Origin: Corythucha ciliata | Lineage: Eukaryota; Arthropoda; Insecta; Hemiptera; Tingidae | Direction: 5' to 3' | Length of the DNA stretch: 64,000 nucleotides | Assembly (NCBI GenBank): GCA_038030265.1 | Contig: CM075941.1 | Span: 46,686,164-46,750,163 of the forward strand | The notes under the pieces: model-generated | Databases searched by the model: none | What the model was told of the DNA's origin: nothing | What the model saw: only the letters and a program-made list of their open reading frames with translations | Part shown: piece by piece, positions 44,945 to 55,710 of the stretch | How positions within the stretch are numbered: position 1 is the first letter of the stretch | How the letters are laid out: each line of letters begins with the position of its first letter | Translations under genes and position numbers: made by a program

Positions 44945-44956
44945 TCGGGGTCACCA
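44945..44956 (-). promoter_or_regulatory. primer binding site of Gypsy 2
   Basis: On the minus strand TGGTGACCCCGA begins one base after the 5' LTR. It matches the first 12 bases of the site in Gypsy 1 and the 3' end of animal tRNA-Trp as I recall it. Confidence 0.65.
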
Positions 44957-44957
44957 A

Positions 44958-45139
44958 TGTTAGAAAAGGTTGGATATAACAACCAAAATATTTGTTGTAA
45001 CTATTTTATTTAGGATCAGAAAAGAAAATTTCTTTTTTAAAAGAGTGTACGTTTCAAGAGTCATCGGAAAAATCAAAAAGTGGATTCAAAAACATCTGTG
45101 AATTCCTTGTTTTTATTTCATTAAAGTGGAGTCGCCACA
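44958..45139 (-). repeat. 5' LTR of Gypsy 2
   Basis: Plus-strand start TGTTAGAAAAGG at 44958 and end GTCGCCACA at 45139, followed by the GCAT duplication. Confidence 0.92.
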
Positions 45140-45272
45140 GCATCTATTCTCTTTTTTTATATGCGAATCGGCGATTTTTCGCAATTTCAGTTGTGAATTT
45201 TTAAATTTTGCCCAATTTTAACAAGATTTGTTTTGGATTGATATAATGAATAAATCTGTCGCCGGCATTTTA

Positions 45273-45420
45273 ATTAGTAAATTAATTAAACTGATATTAT
45301 CCGGACGACGATGGAAGGGCATAGCCCAACACGATTCGAGTTTCGAGAAAAAATGGCTCTCCGACGGGATTTGAACCCGCAACCTCTGGATTACCAGTCC
45401 AGCACGCTGCCATTTCCGCC
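45273..45420 (-). mobile_element. tRNA-derived SINE, copy B
   Basis: On the minus strand the D-arm remnant GGAAATGGCAGCGTGCTGG, the intact GGT anticodon arm and the T arm GCGGG TTCAAAT CCCGT are followed by GAGAGCCATTTTTTCTCG and the same body as copy A, ending ATATCAGTTTAATTAATTTA. The first part of the tRNA head is replaced by other sequence, so it is 5' truncated. It sits in 30-bp family DNA next to Gypsy 2. Confidence 0.8.
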
Positions 45421-46140
45421 GCGATTTCTTTCACTTACAGCCTTGATTATAGTTGCGGCTTGGCCCAAAAACATCACTTTTGCGCTGAATTCTACATTTT
45501 AGCTGTAGAATGATCTCAGACGCTGTAGAATCAGCGATTTTTCCTCAATTTTGATCTGGAAGTTGCATCGTGAGACCATGCTTTTTCGCGGTTACAGCAC
45601 AGTTGGCACTTTTTTCAAAGTTTTTGCCTTGTCAGCAAATTGTCAGCGCTGTAGTGCTCTTAAGCGTATGACCGTTCATAACTATTAAAACCAATTATTT
45701 CTTAATCTTGTTAACTACTCCAACAGCCATGTCTACATATAGTCCTTTCAGAATAAGGGCGATTTATGGAGTATTACTCGTTTCCATACTCTATTATCCA
45801 CTACACGAAATTATTTATTTCAGATGGGCTCGGATATTGTTAATCTGCCTGAGTTTATCCGCTGCATTGGTGATTTCCAGCGACCATTGATTGAGGGATC
45901 TGTTGTTCTCAAAGCGAAACATGTTGAGAGTGACGTTGTTGGAGAAGATGACAATTCCCTTCAATTTTTCGCCCAATGCCTTCCAACGTTAATATTGGAA
46001 AGCACGTGTACCTTGGCACGTCAGGAAGTTTTTATTTCAACTTTATTGTACATAGGTACATTACAGTTGTGCGAGCCAGTTTTAGGAACATGGAGCACGT
46101 AAGACATGATGCAGTGTCACCATCCGGTGATAGGCTCTGT
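45421..46140. other. element H fragment, then unassigned DNA
   Basis: 45440-45660 is a diverged fragment of the element H body in the reverse orientation (TTGCATCGTGAGACCATGCT, ATTTTTCCTCAATTTTGATC). 45661-46140 has no recognised repeat; it contains the possible exon at 45824-46102. Confidence 0.5.
45824..46102 (+). other. possible exon fragment, unrecognised
   Basis: An ATG at 45824 follows a pyrimidine-rich stretch ending TTATTTATTTCAG, a good splice acceptor. The reading (MGSDIVNLPEFIRCIGDFQR, then PLIEGSVVLKAKHVESDVV) has balanced amino-acid composition, unlike most short frames here, for about 55 codons. After about 45985 an overlapping frame looks as plausible, so it may be frameshifted. 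I do not recognise the family. It could be a decayed transposon or host exon. Confidence 0.2.
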
Positions 46141-46193
46141 CAGTGGCGTAGCGTATTGGGGGGGGGGGGGGTCGGCCCGCCACGGGCATCAGT

Positions 46194-46640
46194 CGGCTGA
46201 AGCGCAGTTGGGATAAATATAGAGTCCTTTTTGTGCACCACCGGTATAAAACACTCCACATCATTCAACTGCCCAGTGCCCGTATAGTTGTCAGGTGCTC
46301 CGTGAAAGAAATTGTGGCTTCAGGTCTACCAAAGAGGCACCAAAACCGCACAAAATGGTCCAGTGCAGACCAGGGCGCCCCCCAGAGCTATCTATAACAG
46401 TATAACGGCTGCCAGTTAGTGGGAGGAGGCGTAAAATCTACAATGAAGTTGACCGAAAGCTGAGTCTTGGCGATGCCATGGCTCTCTTTGGAGGCAAAAC
46501 AGTCTAAGAACTGGACAGAGCGTTCCAGAAGCTGCGGGTTGCATCCCACAACCGGTCAGTGTTCCACGCAAACACGCTCCGTCCGTCTAACGCGTCAAAT
46601 GTAAGCTGGAAGAATTTGACAGAGCCAACCTCACGGAATT
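46194..46640 (+). pseudogene. decayed coding-like region, unrecognised
   Basis: Frame one is open from about 46190 to 46395 (YRVLFVHHRYKTLHIIQLPS, ASGLPKRHQNRTKWSSADQG). A second frame from 46406 reads RRRKIYNEVDRKLSLGDAMA up to a TAA at 46505, then continues (ELDRAFQKLRVASHNRSVFH). Composition is protein-like, with more GC than the surroundings. I considered a transposase and a captured host exon and could not support either. Confidence 0.25.
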
Positions 46641-46689
46641 GAGGTCTTTTGATTAACCATAGGAGGAAAAATTGTTTTTTATTCAGACA

Positions 46690-47050
46690 AATAAGCCGCA
46701 AAATTGGTATTTTGAGCATGCCAAGTTCCGCGAATTCTGTTGTTTGAAGATACTAACCCGCAAGATTGGTTTTTTGAACAACAAAAGCCCTTGAGATTGG
46801 TTTATTGAAGCGCAAAACCTGTGAAGTTGGTTCTACTCGGAGTCAATCCTCGAAATAAGGGGTTTCAGGAGTTAAACCCCTGAAAGTGGTTTTTGGAAAA
46901 GCCGGATCCTCAAAGTTTGTGTTTTTCATGTAAGCCAGGCTAATGACTTTTTTTCTACAGAGCCAAACCCCCAAGATTGTTTTTTTTCAACGATTAAACC
47001 CCACGAAATCGGTTTCTTGAAGACCCATTCTCGTGAAGTTGGTTCTCTCC
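46690..47050. repeat. second degenerate family, block 3
   Basis: About eight units of 40-45 bp: CCGCAAAATTGGTATTTTGA, CCGCAAGATTGGTTTTTTGA, CCTTGAGATTGGTTTATTGA and so on. It lies inside the 1.3-kb hAT-like element, showing that this family too is carried by a mobile element. Confidence 0.65.
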
Positions 47051-47448
47051 GGAACATACCCCCCCCCCCATATTTGATCGTACCTACATCATATTGGGTT
47101 AATTACTTCAAATCTAGCTTACAGAGACTACGAAACTGCTGATTTCTGTCCCGAGAAACATTCCCACGCCAAGAATCTGTCAATCTGACACCACGCCGGT
47201 CTGTTTATTCTGAAAAAAGCGTATAATATGTTAAACAGGTCCTTCCCAGATCGGTTCGGTAAATCGAATACGATATTTGGGAGAAAATTCCCCCGAGAAC
47301 CCTGAAAGTTTCCCCTACCCTAAGCCCTGGATGATTTCCGATTGAAATGAGTAGCCCGATACTTGAATTTTTTGATAGTGCGGGGTGGGCATCTACCATG
47401 ACCACCGCTCCGAGCATCAAAATGTCACGCTACGCCCCTGGGCCCTGT

Positions 47449-47889
47449 CAGTGAAGTGCAAACTTGATTGTTTCTGTACTTTTGATTCTCCTGAATAGGG
47501 CCCGTATTCATATACATTTCTTAAACTTAAATTTCCGTAAATGGGGGGGTCGAAACAGATGATTTTAACCACACTATCTCTCTGAAAAGACCAACTTCAC
47601 GGATTTCACCCTTTTGAAAGAAAAATTTCCAGGGTGTTAGCTCATTTGTAAAGAGCAATTTATCGGATCTCGCTCCTTTAAAAAAAATTAATGGATTTTA
47701 CCATTGCAAATGCCAAATTTTGCGGACTATTCGGATCTTACAGAACCAAATTTCACGGTTTTTACCCATCAAAATGCCAATTACGGAGGATTGTCTCCCT
47801 AAAAGCCAATTTTGCGGGACTGGCTCATGAAATAATCCAATCTAATTGGTTTGGGTTGTGACCGTCAAAAATGAAATTCTTGGATTTGG
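47449..47889. repeat. second degenerate family, block 4
   Basis: Units with CAACTTCACGGATTTCACCC, GGATCTTACAGAACCAAATT TCACGG and GCCAATTTTGCGGGACTGGC at 35-45 bp spacing, in the opposite reading direction to block 3. The array is interrupted at 47898 by a hAT MITE and resumes at 48587. Confidence 0.55.
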
Positions 47890-47897
47890 GCTGTTTC

Positions 47898-48578
47898 TAG
47901 GGGTGAAATCGGTCCGGTCCGGTCTTTATCGAAAGAAAAATAATAACCTCTGAACCGGACCGAACCGAAAAAAAATGTCTTGGACCGGACCGAAAAGGAC
48001 CGATTTTATTTTGAGTCTTAAATAAAATATCGCTGGAAAACGTACACGAAATAGTAATTTGAAACGAAGTATATAAAAGTGATAATCCTTAGCTCACAAG
48101 CTCTACGTACACATTCTGTGGGCTATTCAGTCCAAAAATGCTTCACATTTAAAAGGAAGAAATTTGCAGCACGTTCACCTCCGATCCAAAAGTGGGGGTA
48201 ACAACGGCATTGCCCCTAACAGGCTAGTAGAGCTAGTCAAATCGCTGAAAACTGATGTGGGGAGGGTGGATATGAGTAGGTGTTATTCTGTGGGAGGGTT
48301 TTCGACACCCCCCCCCCCTTTAAAAGGTCTCCGATCCGCCCTTTGATGTTTGGGTAGGTCACGGTATTCCATTTAAACAAACTCGAGACATTAGAAGCAC
48401 GCAGTTCCAGCACGAAACGGATTCACATAAAAATTTCCTGTTTTTCTCTATACGCCATTTATGGACCGAATTTTTTCGGTCCGGTCCTCACAAGAAGACC
48501 GGACCGGACCGGAATTATTCACAGCCCGGACCGAAATAAAATTGCTGGGACCGGACCGAGGACCCGGTTTCACCCCTA
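47898..48578. mobile_element. hAT non-autonomous element (MITE), 681 bp
   Basis: Inverted ends TAGGGGTGAAATCGG and its near-complement ending TTTCACCCCTA. A perfect 8-bp target duplication GCTGTTTC lies at 47890-47897 and 48579-48586. Subterminal copies of GGTCCGGTCC and GACCGGACCG near both ends are possible transposase binding sites. The middle has no coding frame; the element must depend on a transposase made elsewhere. Confidence 0.92.
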
Positions 48579-48586
48579 GCTGTTTC

Positions 48587-51169
48587 ACAGTTAAAATCTC
48601 GAGGATTTGACACTTACTGAATATAATTTCAACCAAGGTTTTGGCTAACTGAAGGACTAATAATTTCGCTCCCTAGAAAAAAAAAACAATCTTTCGGATT
48701 GGCTTTGCCAAAATCCAAATTTCACGAATCACAATCATGCTCGTCAGGAATCACTATTTTGCGCGGTTGGCTCCCTAAAAGGAGGCCGTCTTATGGATTT
48801 CACACGTTTAAATTCAAATTTGTAGGGGTGTAGGCTAATTTTAAAGAGCTGTTACGCCGATCCAAGACATTTTCAAATGCACCCGAACTCATCGAATTCC
48901 TTGTTGAAGGAGCTGGAGAATTATTTTTTCTTTCTCCTGTACAGGTGTATGTACCCAGAAGGAAATGAACTTTCCTTCTGAGGAGGACGTCGTATTAAAC
49001 GAAGCGATGCGGTAGGGATTGCGCTAAAAACCAGTCAATACTTTTCAGGCCTCAGCCACAGAATGATCCAAAAGTCGCCGACTTCGAATTTCAGCGAGCA
49101 ACGCATATAATTTGTACACCTCCGCCTGTGGAAGCAGAAACTGACCCTTTTCTAGCCAAGGCTTCTTAGAATAAATACTCTTCTGAAGATATATAGGGAA
49201 AAACGTTTCTGGTTATTTAAAAAAAACATTGATTTACTTCTAATTAAGCAAGTTGGAAATGCTCGGAGGAAACCCGCACGAATTTCGACACTTCTTTCCC
49301 GATCCTCAATTTTATTTTCCCCGGTTTTGCCATAATTTTTTCAGGTGGTAAACAAAGGAAAGAAACACTGGGGGTCCGCTCGTTATTTGGACATTCAGAC
49401 ACACCCCACGAAGTGGGTTTTTGGGGGCTCCCTCCAAGCACGAATAATTGTGGTCCACTTCCTCTCATGCCAATAGTCGTTTAATCTATAAATTAATTAC
49501 ATAAATTGAGAACTTAGCTAAATTACCATGCCAAACTATTGCCTTATCAACTGTTTATATGCCTTTCAGACGACATTTTGAAACGATCGTACCGCTCTCT
49601 ATAATTCGTTTGAGTTACCAATATGCTCCAGGTCGGATGGACCGAAATTCGTATAGGAAGGGGTCAAATCTCTGTCCAACCGTCCATCCTTTTGACATAC
49701 CTAAACATTCACGAATATTATAGAACCTGAGCTGCTCGCACTATACTCCTACATTGATCTAGGCCTGTCTACGCCCCTGCCATCGACGTTCTCCGCTTAT
49801 TTGATTCTTCCCTAGAACTTTTTCATCAGGAGGAGTCGTTTGCGCTTAACGACTCAACTTTGTACACGCTGTAGTGGGGTGCGCGGAACGATTAATGTGG
49901 AATAGCCATCTCCGCTATAAACAATAGGTGATTAAGATAGCACTGCTATTTGAAAGGTGGCATTTAAAACTCCGAAGTATTAATAAAAGCGCGGTTCTTT
50001 TGTTTGATACCCCTCACCCCCTCAGCACCATTTTTTCTGTTTTGTGTGTGTGTGTGTGTATATGCGTTAATCTTGTTATCTACCGCCGCTGTTCAATGGA
50101 CGATAGCGGTGGTGGTGGTGGTGTTGTGGAGGGGTTGAAGAAAGGGTATTTAAAATCTTCCACAATCCACCACCCCCGCCGCGTCTCTCGATCATTAAAC
50201 AAGAATCGAATAAAGGGCGGAGAGGAAGAGTATAGATACACACTCACACAGAAAAATGTTCCAGCGGTTCCTACCGCAATACAAAACCCAATTTACCTCG
50301 AAAGAAAGCCCATATAACCACGCCCGAAATAAGAAGTCTTCGACGCCCCCCCCCCCTCATCTTTAGTGTTGTTCAACCGTGAAATAAGAATGAGGTAATA
50401 AAAAAAAGAAGAAAAAGAAAAAAAGGACGAAGGAGCACGTTTGTGTGGTGTGAGGGAATAGTGCGGCGATCATGGGTGTGTGTGTATGCCTATGGTGATG
50501 GGTGGAGGGAGGAGGCTTATTGAATTGAAATGACATAACAAATTGGGTGCCATTTTAAAAATGAAGACAAGGTCACGGATTTTGCATACTTTTTTTTAAT
50601 CGTTAAAAGAAGGGGGCCATTGTTAATTTTCTGGTGCCTGCCCCCCCCCTCCCGCACTCTTCTTTCCATCCTCTGCCAATAGAAGATGTACTTAGGATCA
50701 GTTTCATAACCGCTCTTGAACTCTAGGACAATTAAGACCTCGTTTCATTTTTTTTTTGCGGGGATCTTCGGCAGGTGATTTTCAGGTCTCCTTGAGCCAG
50801 ATTTTTCTTGAAAAGAAGATCGAAACTATACGGAAAACTGAGTAATTGGTTTGCCGTTAACTTGCTATAAAATCAGTTTTTCGTCTCACTCTCACACATA
50901 TACGCAACAATCCCTGAATTACACAGTGATTCAGCATGTCCTTGAACATCCAGGAAGCTTTTTTTTTTCTCCCTCTCACTCTATCTCCTTAGCTTTCATA
51001 TTGACATAAAGAAGCCTATCCCGAAGCCTATGAGCATTTTTAATTGTTTAATAGCTTGTATTATATTTTTGCCTTCCAAAATTAAAAACAAAAAAACGGA
51101 AAAATTTCTGCTCGCCACGAGTTTTGAATGGAGACAAAATGCAGTCTCAAGTACCTACACTCAAGGGGC
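48587..51169. other. second-family tail, then non-coding
   Basis: 48587-48850 continues the second degenerate family. Beyond that no gene is visible. CTACGCCCCTG ends at about 49780 as an isolated element end. Simple repeats: TG at about 50044-50059, GGT at about 50107-50120, A/G-rich DNA at 50400-50430 and C9-C10 runs near 50348 and 50640. Confidence 0.5.
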
Positions 51170-52757
51170 CAGGGGCGTCTACACAAGGGGGGGGGGTTTG
51201 GACGACGTCGGCGTCCACTTGACTCTGGGGGGGGGGGGGAGCTCAAAACTCATCAATAAAATGGAAAGAACGATGTAGTGGACTAGAGTATTGAATCAGG
51301 CAATTCAAAGGATGTGTCCGTCCACAGATTTTTATTTAATTGTGCGTAGGTCCATCCGACCTAGAGGAAAGAGCGTTGAAAGGTGCTCTCTAATTTTTTT
51401 TGCTGAATCGTGAACGTGATCAAGCGCTTTTTCATCAATTTTGTAACGCTAATTAGTGCGTTTTCCCATTTATATTTGCGAGTTAGCGATGTACCTAGGC
51501 CAATTCCAGACGCGGACTTGGTCAAGAACAGCACATTATGGCGTTTTACTTTATTTTAGCTATAAAAAGGGCTCTATACTACGCGATAGCACTCTAGTTC
51601 ATTTCATAGCAAACATCTGTAAAAAGAGCTAAAGAGCTGATCCACGGAATATAATCGGGAAAACACTAATTCACGGCTGAAATTGGGACAAATCGCTAAT
51701 TACAGACTAAAATGAGAAAAACCTTAATTTACGGCTCAAATTGAGACAAAAGGATGATTCGCGATTAAAAATGTAGAAAAATCAATATAATTTGGAGGAT
51801 GATATTGAGGAAAAGTGCTCAAATTCGGGAATAAAATGTAGAAAAAGCGCTAATTCGCGCGTAAAATTAATAAAAAGGACCGATTCTGAGAGAAGAACGC
51901 TAGTTCGCGACTAAAATTAAGTAAAAACCAATTCGCGACTCTTTGATGATGGAATCTTCTTGACTAAAATTTAGAAAAGGCGCTAACTACTAGCCAAAAG
52001 TGGAAAAAGCCGCTAATTCGCGGCAAATATTAAGAAACATCTTACATTCGCGGGAAAAATTGAGAAAAATCGCTAGTTCGTGACTAAAATTGAGAAAAAC
52101 GCTAATTCATGACTATGAGCGTTTGAAATGAAAACGCTAATTTGCGGCTCAAGTAGAGAAAAACTCAAATATCCAGGAAAATTTAGAAAAATACGCTAAT
52201 TCACGGTCATAATAGAGAAAAACGCTATAATTAGCGGTTCAAATTGAGTATTGAGAGAATGCCAATTCGCGGCCTTCTGGTAAATGCAACTTCAAGGCTA
52301 AATTAGTGGAAAAGCGCTAATTCGTGCCTAAGAGTGAAACAAAACCAACTAACTCGCTAAAATGAAGAAAACGCTAATTCACTATTTCGCTACTGAAATG
52401 GAGAAAAATATCCAATTCGCGGCTGAAATGTAAGAAAAAGTGCTGATTCACGGGTTTAAACTGAGAAAAAGCGCTAATATGCGAATAAGGTGTGGAAAAA
52501 GCTCTGATTCGCGGCTAAAAATTAGAATGAGCGATAATTTAACGCTGCGTGGTGTTGATTTCATCCAATTTGTCAAAATTAGGGAATGAAATCTCCAGGT
52601 TTTCTACACTTGTGTACCACTAGCGAAAACATGAAAGAACGTAACTATACTATTCATTAACGTTGTTTTTCACTGTAATTTTCCATCATAAAGGCCTTTA
52701 GTACATGAGGGGGGGGGGGATTTCGCGTCCAGCCATCAGGGGGTATAGACGCCGCTG
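51170..52757. mobile_element. possible element H relative, 1.6 kb
   Basis: CAGGGGCGTCTACAC at 51170 pairs with GTATAGACGCCGCTG ending at 52757, and G runs lie beside both ends, as in the 46-kb and 60-kb elements. The body is mostly forward 30-bp units (51640-52556), with a short reverse part at 51410-51500. Flanking 8-mers do not match, so the ends may come from different copies or the duplication has decayed. Confidence 0.45.
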
Positions 52758-53779
52758 CCTACGCTTGCAGATAAAATGCCGTTCTAGGAAATGCTTTATT
52801 ACCCCACCCCCCTCAAGGCCATCCCCAAATTGTCTATTCTGCAGTACAGAGACCGTGCTTTAATTGGATAATTTTTCACCCTTTCCAGAGTGTGCAAAGT
52901 TGAACTGTTATGAGCACAAAAGAGGACGCTTCCCGTTCTAGGATTGTGGTGGGGGGGAGGGGGAGGCCTCATTTTGACCTCTCGGTTTCGAGTTTAGGTA
53001 GAAACAGGCCCGCACCTTTAGGGTTGCCACATAGCCAATGCTCTTAGCCCGGTGATATACATATACGGTTGGAAAGGGAGGGATTACATATGTATATATC
53101 GACACCTGATCGTCTCAAGGGCCAATCTGCACTATTTGAATACAAGAGCCGAACTGGATTAATTGGACGAAAGGGCTAATCTGGAAAAAGTTATAAGTCC
53201 TAATTCGATGTGGGGACCAAACTGAAATTTATCGAGCGGCAACTTCGAGCTTGCCAATGGTGGCGTGTGCCCCCCCCTTTTTTAAAAATCTTTTTAGGTA
53301 CACTTCTGTCCCCCCACGGTACGTTTAAATTCCTGGAAAAACATGAAAATGGTCAATTCAAAGGTCCAAATACATCGCTCATTCATTTTGTACTCATCTG
53401 TCCAAACCAACGATATATAAACCTGGATTGCTCACAGCGGACTGGAGGGGCGTGGGGGGGGGGCAGGTCGTCCCCTGATAAACAATTACCCTGTCCCTCT
53501 CCTTGTGTAGTTATGGCAACACAACTCTCTTCCCGTATTAACTCCACCCCACTCATCCACTTTAAGATCCACTTGGAGCTTATTTGATGGCAGACTTAGT
53601 TATCAGCAGTGATGAGCAATCCAGTTCTTTTATACATCGTTGGTCCAAACATTCTGGGGAGTGATGAGTCTTTTTGTTTAGTTCTTATAGTGGTTAGGGT
53701 CTACAGCGGACTCAGAGGGGCCTAGCACCAACCTCTGGGCCATTCCAGTTTTAGTCGACAGCACTGAAAACTTTGACCC
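52758..53779. other. non-coding stretch
   Basis: No gene recognised. There are G-rich runs near 52950-52965 and 53454-53462. The frame at 53210-53587 has no motif and includes homopolymer-driven residues. Confidence 0.45.
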
Positions 53780-54424
53780 GCGATCTGCCAAAATTTAAAA
53801 AAAACGCTAATTCGCCGCTAAAATTTAGAAAAAGCGCTCATTCAAATCTAAAAAAAAGGAAAACACCAAGCCGAGATTTCTGGAAGCGCTTTCACGGCTA
53901 AAATTGAAAAAAAAACAAAAAAAAAAAACACGTTAATACGCGTGGTTAAAATGGAATTAAAGTGCTAATTCATTGTTATTACGTGAATACATCACCAATT
54001 CTAATTGGTGCGCTAATTCGAGGCTAAATGTGAATACATCGCTAATAATTCACTGCTCAAATTGAGGAGCAGCGCTAATTCGCTTTTAAAATGGAGAAAA
54101 AGATCCGAATCATCGATAAATGTGGAGAGGTCGCTAATACTCTGCTAAACTTGAGAGCAATATCGCGCTAAACGTAGTTCTAAATGGAATTATAACATTA
54201 ACATCGTGGATTTACTGCTGAAGTTGAGAAAAGCGCATATTTCACTGCTGACATTGATAAAAAGCGCTAAAATGCCTAACAGCGAAAATAATCGCTAATT
54301 TGCGGATAAATTAGAGAGAAGAATGTCTCATTTTTAGATAAAATTGAGAGAACACCAATTCACGATTTCTGGAGGCAATACAGTGGCTGAAATTGAGCCA
54401 AATCCATAATTTAACGCTACGCTT
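53780..54424 (+). repeat. 30-bp degenerate tandem family, forward block
   Basis: About 18 units (AAAACGCTAATTCGCCGCTA AAATTTAGAAAAAGCGC style). Confidence 0.75.
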
Positions 54425-54620
54425 TATATTCTTTGATTGTTTAGAGACTTGTACTGAGAGGCCTCATTGAGATTACAGTCCCAGGCTCTCAGTACTGCGG
54501 ACAGTGTGCACTGGTGGACCCACACGAATCGGGGCCCCGGGCGGTTAATTCTATATGAGGCCGATTGGTCTACAGGATAAACAAGAAATGTAATTTTTAT
54601 TTAGCGTTAAACTATGGCTT
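54425..54620. other. GC-rich element end between inverted arrays
   Basis: ATCGGGGCCCCGGGCGG and ATGAGGCC at 54528-54568 recall the ends at 9366-9456 and 13255-13320; GATAAACAAGAAATGTAATT at 54577-54596 is the reverse of 13240-13260. The arrays on the two sides run in opposite directions, so this may be a junction between two elements. Confidence 0.4.
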
Positions 54621-55708
54621 TTACCTTATTTCAGCCACGGATTGTCATTATTTCTACCCCTTTTCGGCCAATTAGCGCTTATGATCAGTTAAAGCCGTAA
54701 AATTGCCGATTTTCTCTATTTTAGCCTTGAATGAGTGTTTTAACCGTGAATTAGCAGAGTTTTTCACCTATATGTATAGCCATGAATTGGCGCTTTTCCT
54801 CAGTTTTGAGGCATGAATTGGGTTCTGAAGCCAAGAATTGGGGTAGGTACTACACTTTGAACAAAAATTGGAATTGATATTACAGCCGCTAATTAGCGCT
54901 TTTTATAAATTTTAGCAGCATAGTAGAATATTCATCCTCAATTTTTAGCAGTGAATTAGCACGTTTTCTCAAATTGAGCAAACAAATAAGCGTTTTTCTT
55001 AATTTTTGACGCGTTAATTAGTGATTTTCCAAAATTAGCCGCATAATTGCAGTTTTTTTGTTTTTTTTTTTACATTTTAGCCCTGCATTAACAATTTCTT
55101 TTCACTTTAAGCTATGGATTTGTGCTTTAACTCGGTTTCAACAGTGAATTAGCGGGTTTTTTCTACTATAGAAATGAATTGTCACTTTTTTTCAATTTTT
55201 GCCACAAATAAATAATTGCCTTCAGAAGCCGAGAATTGGAGTAGGTATTTTCAATTTTAAATAATATTACTGAAAATTGTCTTCATTTTAGCCGCGAATT
55301 AGCACTTTTCTCCATTTCAACAGGAGAATAGCACTTTTCTCAATTTGAACTGAATACTATAGTATTTATGGGCGTTTTTATCTCACAAATTAGGGATGTT
55401 TCTCCATTTTTGCCACAAATTGGCGTGTATGTCCTCAATTTTTAGTGGCGAATTGGCACTTTTTCTCGATCCCAGTTGAAATCTAGGGATTTTCCTTATT
55501 TCAGCCGCAATAACTAGGGTTTTTTTTCAATATTACCCGTGAATTATTAGGATTTTTTTTTTTACATTTCGGCCCTGCTTTTTTTTCAATTTTTGTTATG
55601 GATTAGCAATTTTTCTTTTATCAGTTTTAGCCTCAAAATATCCTTCAGATGCTACGGATTGGCGTTTTCTCAATTTTATCCGCAAAAAAGTGATTTTTTT
55701 CACTTGTA
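54621..55708 (-). repeat. 30-bp degenerate tandem family, reverse block
   Basis: About 30 reverse units (TTTAGCCGCGAATTAGCACT, TTTTCTCAATTTGAAC). It is cut on the right by the TA-flanked element at 55711. Confidence 0.75.
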
Positions 55709-55710
55709 TA

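Larger units (their letters stand above)
40916..45139 (-). mobile_element. Gypsy (Metaviridae) retrotransposon 2, with LTRs and GCAT duplication
   Basis: LTRs at 40916-41096 and 44958-45139 (181 and 182 bp) run TGTTAGAAAAGGTTGGATAT to GTCGCCACA and differ at about five positions. GCAT flanks both ends (40912-40915 and 45140-45143), the usual 4-bp duplication. Order on the minus strand is LTR, primer site, gag, protease remainder, RT, RNase H, integrase, polypurine tract, LTR. It inserted into 30-bp family DNA. The internal part is 3.86 kb, short because the gag zinc knuckle and protease active site are missing, and there are a few frameshifts. It is younger than Gypsy 1. Confidence 0.92.
46141..47440. 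mobile_element. hAT-like non-autonomous element, 1.3 kb
   Basis: Ends CAGTGGCGTAGCGT (46141) and ACGCTACGCCCCTG (47440) are inverted repeats with 13 of 14 matching. Flanking 8-mers GGCTCTGT (46133-46140) and GGCCCTGT (47441-47448) match at 7 of 8, as expected of a hAT-type 8-bp duplication. A G13 run follows the left end. The interior has a decayed frame (46194-46640) and second-family repeats (46690-47050). No transposase domain is recognisable. Confidence 0.8.

Noticed and set aside
46255..46330. Resemblance of HIIQLPS to mitochondrial ribosomal protein L2
   Set aside because: Only a few residues agree; the sequences before and after do not follow that protein, so the match is probably chance.
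51170..52757. Confident hAT-like element at 51-53 kb
   Set aside because: The ends look like inverted repeats, but the 8-bp flanks (CAAGGGGC and CCTACGCT) do not match, so it is listed only as possible.
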